Positions 62,827 to 64,000 of a stretch of 64,000 bases of DNA are shown here, in pieces. Source of the DNA: Pithys albifrons albifrons. Taxonomy: Eukaryota > Chordata > Aves > Passeriformes > Thamnophilidae. Made by a program: the position numbers and the translations under genes. Below the pieces are notes generated by a model. It was not told the DNA's origin. It saw nothing but the letters and a program-made list of their open reading frames with translations, and did not search any database. Within the stretch, counting starts at the first letter, position 1. The number at the start of each line of letters is the position of its first letter. The stretch covers positions 34,203,054 to 34,267,053 of the forward strand of contig NC_092460.1 in assembly GCF_047495875.1 (NCBI RefSeq). The letters run 5' to 3'.

Positions 62827-64000
62827 AGAAATAATTAACCAACATTTAAGGAATGTCAAATGAGCCTTGCATTATGCATTAGATCTTCCTACCTTCCAAA
62901 CACTAATAATGTTAAGGGAACTGTATCTGTGACTCCAATGGATGACAAATTCTTTTTCTAAATATTTTCTTGTTGCTGTGCCATCTTTTGATCTGCTATC
63001 TTCCCACCACCAACACCCTCTCCCTTCTTCCAGGCTTTTATTGCCTGTGTGACAGTGACATCTTTTCCATCATCCCCTTGACAAAAGTTTACCCAGCTCT
63101 CTGGAAGCACCTCATAATGCCCACTTCCTTTCTCCACTTCTTTTTAGGGAAGCCACAGTGCTGTGTGGAGGAGAGCTGCTGCATCCCTACACATTGTTTT
63201 TCTCCTCTCCTGCCTCAGGTGTCCTTCCCTGACACACCAGCACACCACAGAATTCCTTTCCTTCCATCACATTGCCTGAGCACAGGGCTGAGATGGGCAG
63301 CTGGCTAAGCCAAGGCTTGAACCTCCCCAGCAGAACCCCTGGAGTTCCCACACTCACACAATCAGGGATGCATTTTCAGGTCCTCCAACGAGTTTGTGCT
63401 TTGGCAGCAAGCTATGCAACAACCCAGCCTGAAAACCTTCACTGGAATAAAAATGAGCATGGAAAAGAGTGACGGCCCTTCATTTCCCCCAGGCAGAAGT
63501 CAACACCTCCTGAGTTCACTGATGTAAATTTAAATAATTTCACCTTTAATTTGCAGTCTCATTTCTGACTTTACACACTAACAAAGCTCAGTCAAACAAC
63601 AGATATACTCACCAGCTCTGGCTCTGTTTGCCCCTTTGACTTCCTCTCCTCTGCTTTTGCAGCAGATGTGTCTGGTGACGCTCGTTAACTATCCCCTCCT
63701 TCCATCATAGATACCCTCCATCCCAATTTGAGCAGATGAGCACAAAATGCTATCCCTGAACAGAAATAAATTTACTGTATAGCCAGTAATTATCAGTGAA
63801 TATTTCCAACCCCACAGAGGGCAAGGAAATCTCTGTTATAAAATCAAAGTATGAAAGTGCAGTCCTTTGTGTAAAAGGGAGACGGAAAGGTAACATTTCT
63901 AATTGAAAATTAAAGCAAGAAACACGATACTAGCAAAGTATATTTATTGTGTTAACGTACCATTTGTCTTGTGGGCAAGTTACTAAAGGTCATTTGTTCT

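Larger units (their letters stand above)
53501..64000. other. unassigned non-coding DNA to the window end
   Basis: No coding gene recognised. It contains AT/AC-rich low-complexity DNA near 54432-54490, a palindromic ancient element (55313-55388), an AT microsatellite (58417-58440), a MIR-like trace (58213-58275) and an old tail (62777-62826). The 130-codon frame at 56036-56428 has no recognisable domain. Confidence 0.5.

Overview
The window looks like nuclear DNA from a passerine bird. It is AT-rich, has no recognisable protein-coding gene, and carries a typical avian set of mobile elements. There are five CR1 LINE copies or tails, a solo endogenous-retrovirus LTR with a clean 5-bp target-site duplication, and a SINE with a tRNA-Ile-like head joined to a CR1-like 3' tail. 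That SINE architecture is known from passerine genomes (TguSINE1) and is the best lineage marker here.

Layout: 1-2970 is unassigned non-coding DNA. 2975-3817 is an internally deleted CR1 on the plus strand, and 4150-5125 is a second CR1 on the minus strand that keeps the last part of the reverse transcriptase. 5126-10190 is mostly unique, with an AT-rich block of repeated TAATCC motifs (5640-5960) and a possible conserved element (9120-9310). The tRNA-Ile SINE lies at 10191-10320 and the solo LTR at 13305-13884. From 13885 to 28865 the DNA is mostly unique, broken by a 252-nt purine tract (18332-18583), an (AT)n(GT)n microsatellite (20699-20752) and a (CAAA)n(CCAA)n tract. From 28866 to 46370 there are worn ancient repeats (MIR-like SINEs and palindromic amniote repeats), a G-quadruplex motif, an RFX X-box-like palindrome and a perfect 40-bp-period tandem duplication. 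The last part holds a 5S rRNA pseudogene (49839-49953, minus strand), two more CR1 pieces, another palindromic element (55313-55388), an (AT)n run and an old SINE/LINE tail.

All open reading frames are short, lack recognisable domains, or come from CR1 or simple repeats. The window is therefore either intergenic (a gene desert) or lies inside a very long intron; the sequence alone cannot decide which. No genes can be described as working together. What can be described is the history of insertions and some candidate regulatory DNA, and the latter is inference from motif content only. Family assignments rest on recognising consensus features by eye, with no database search.
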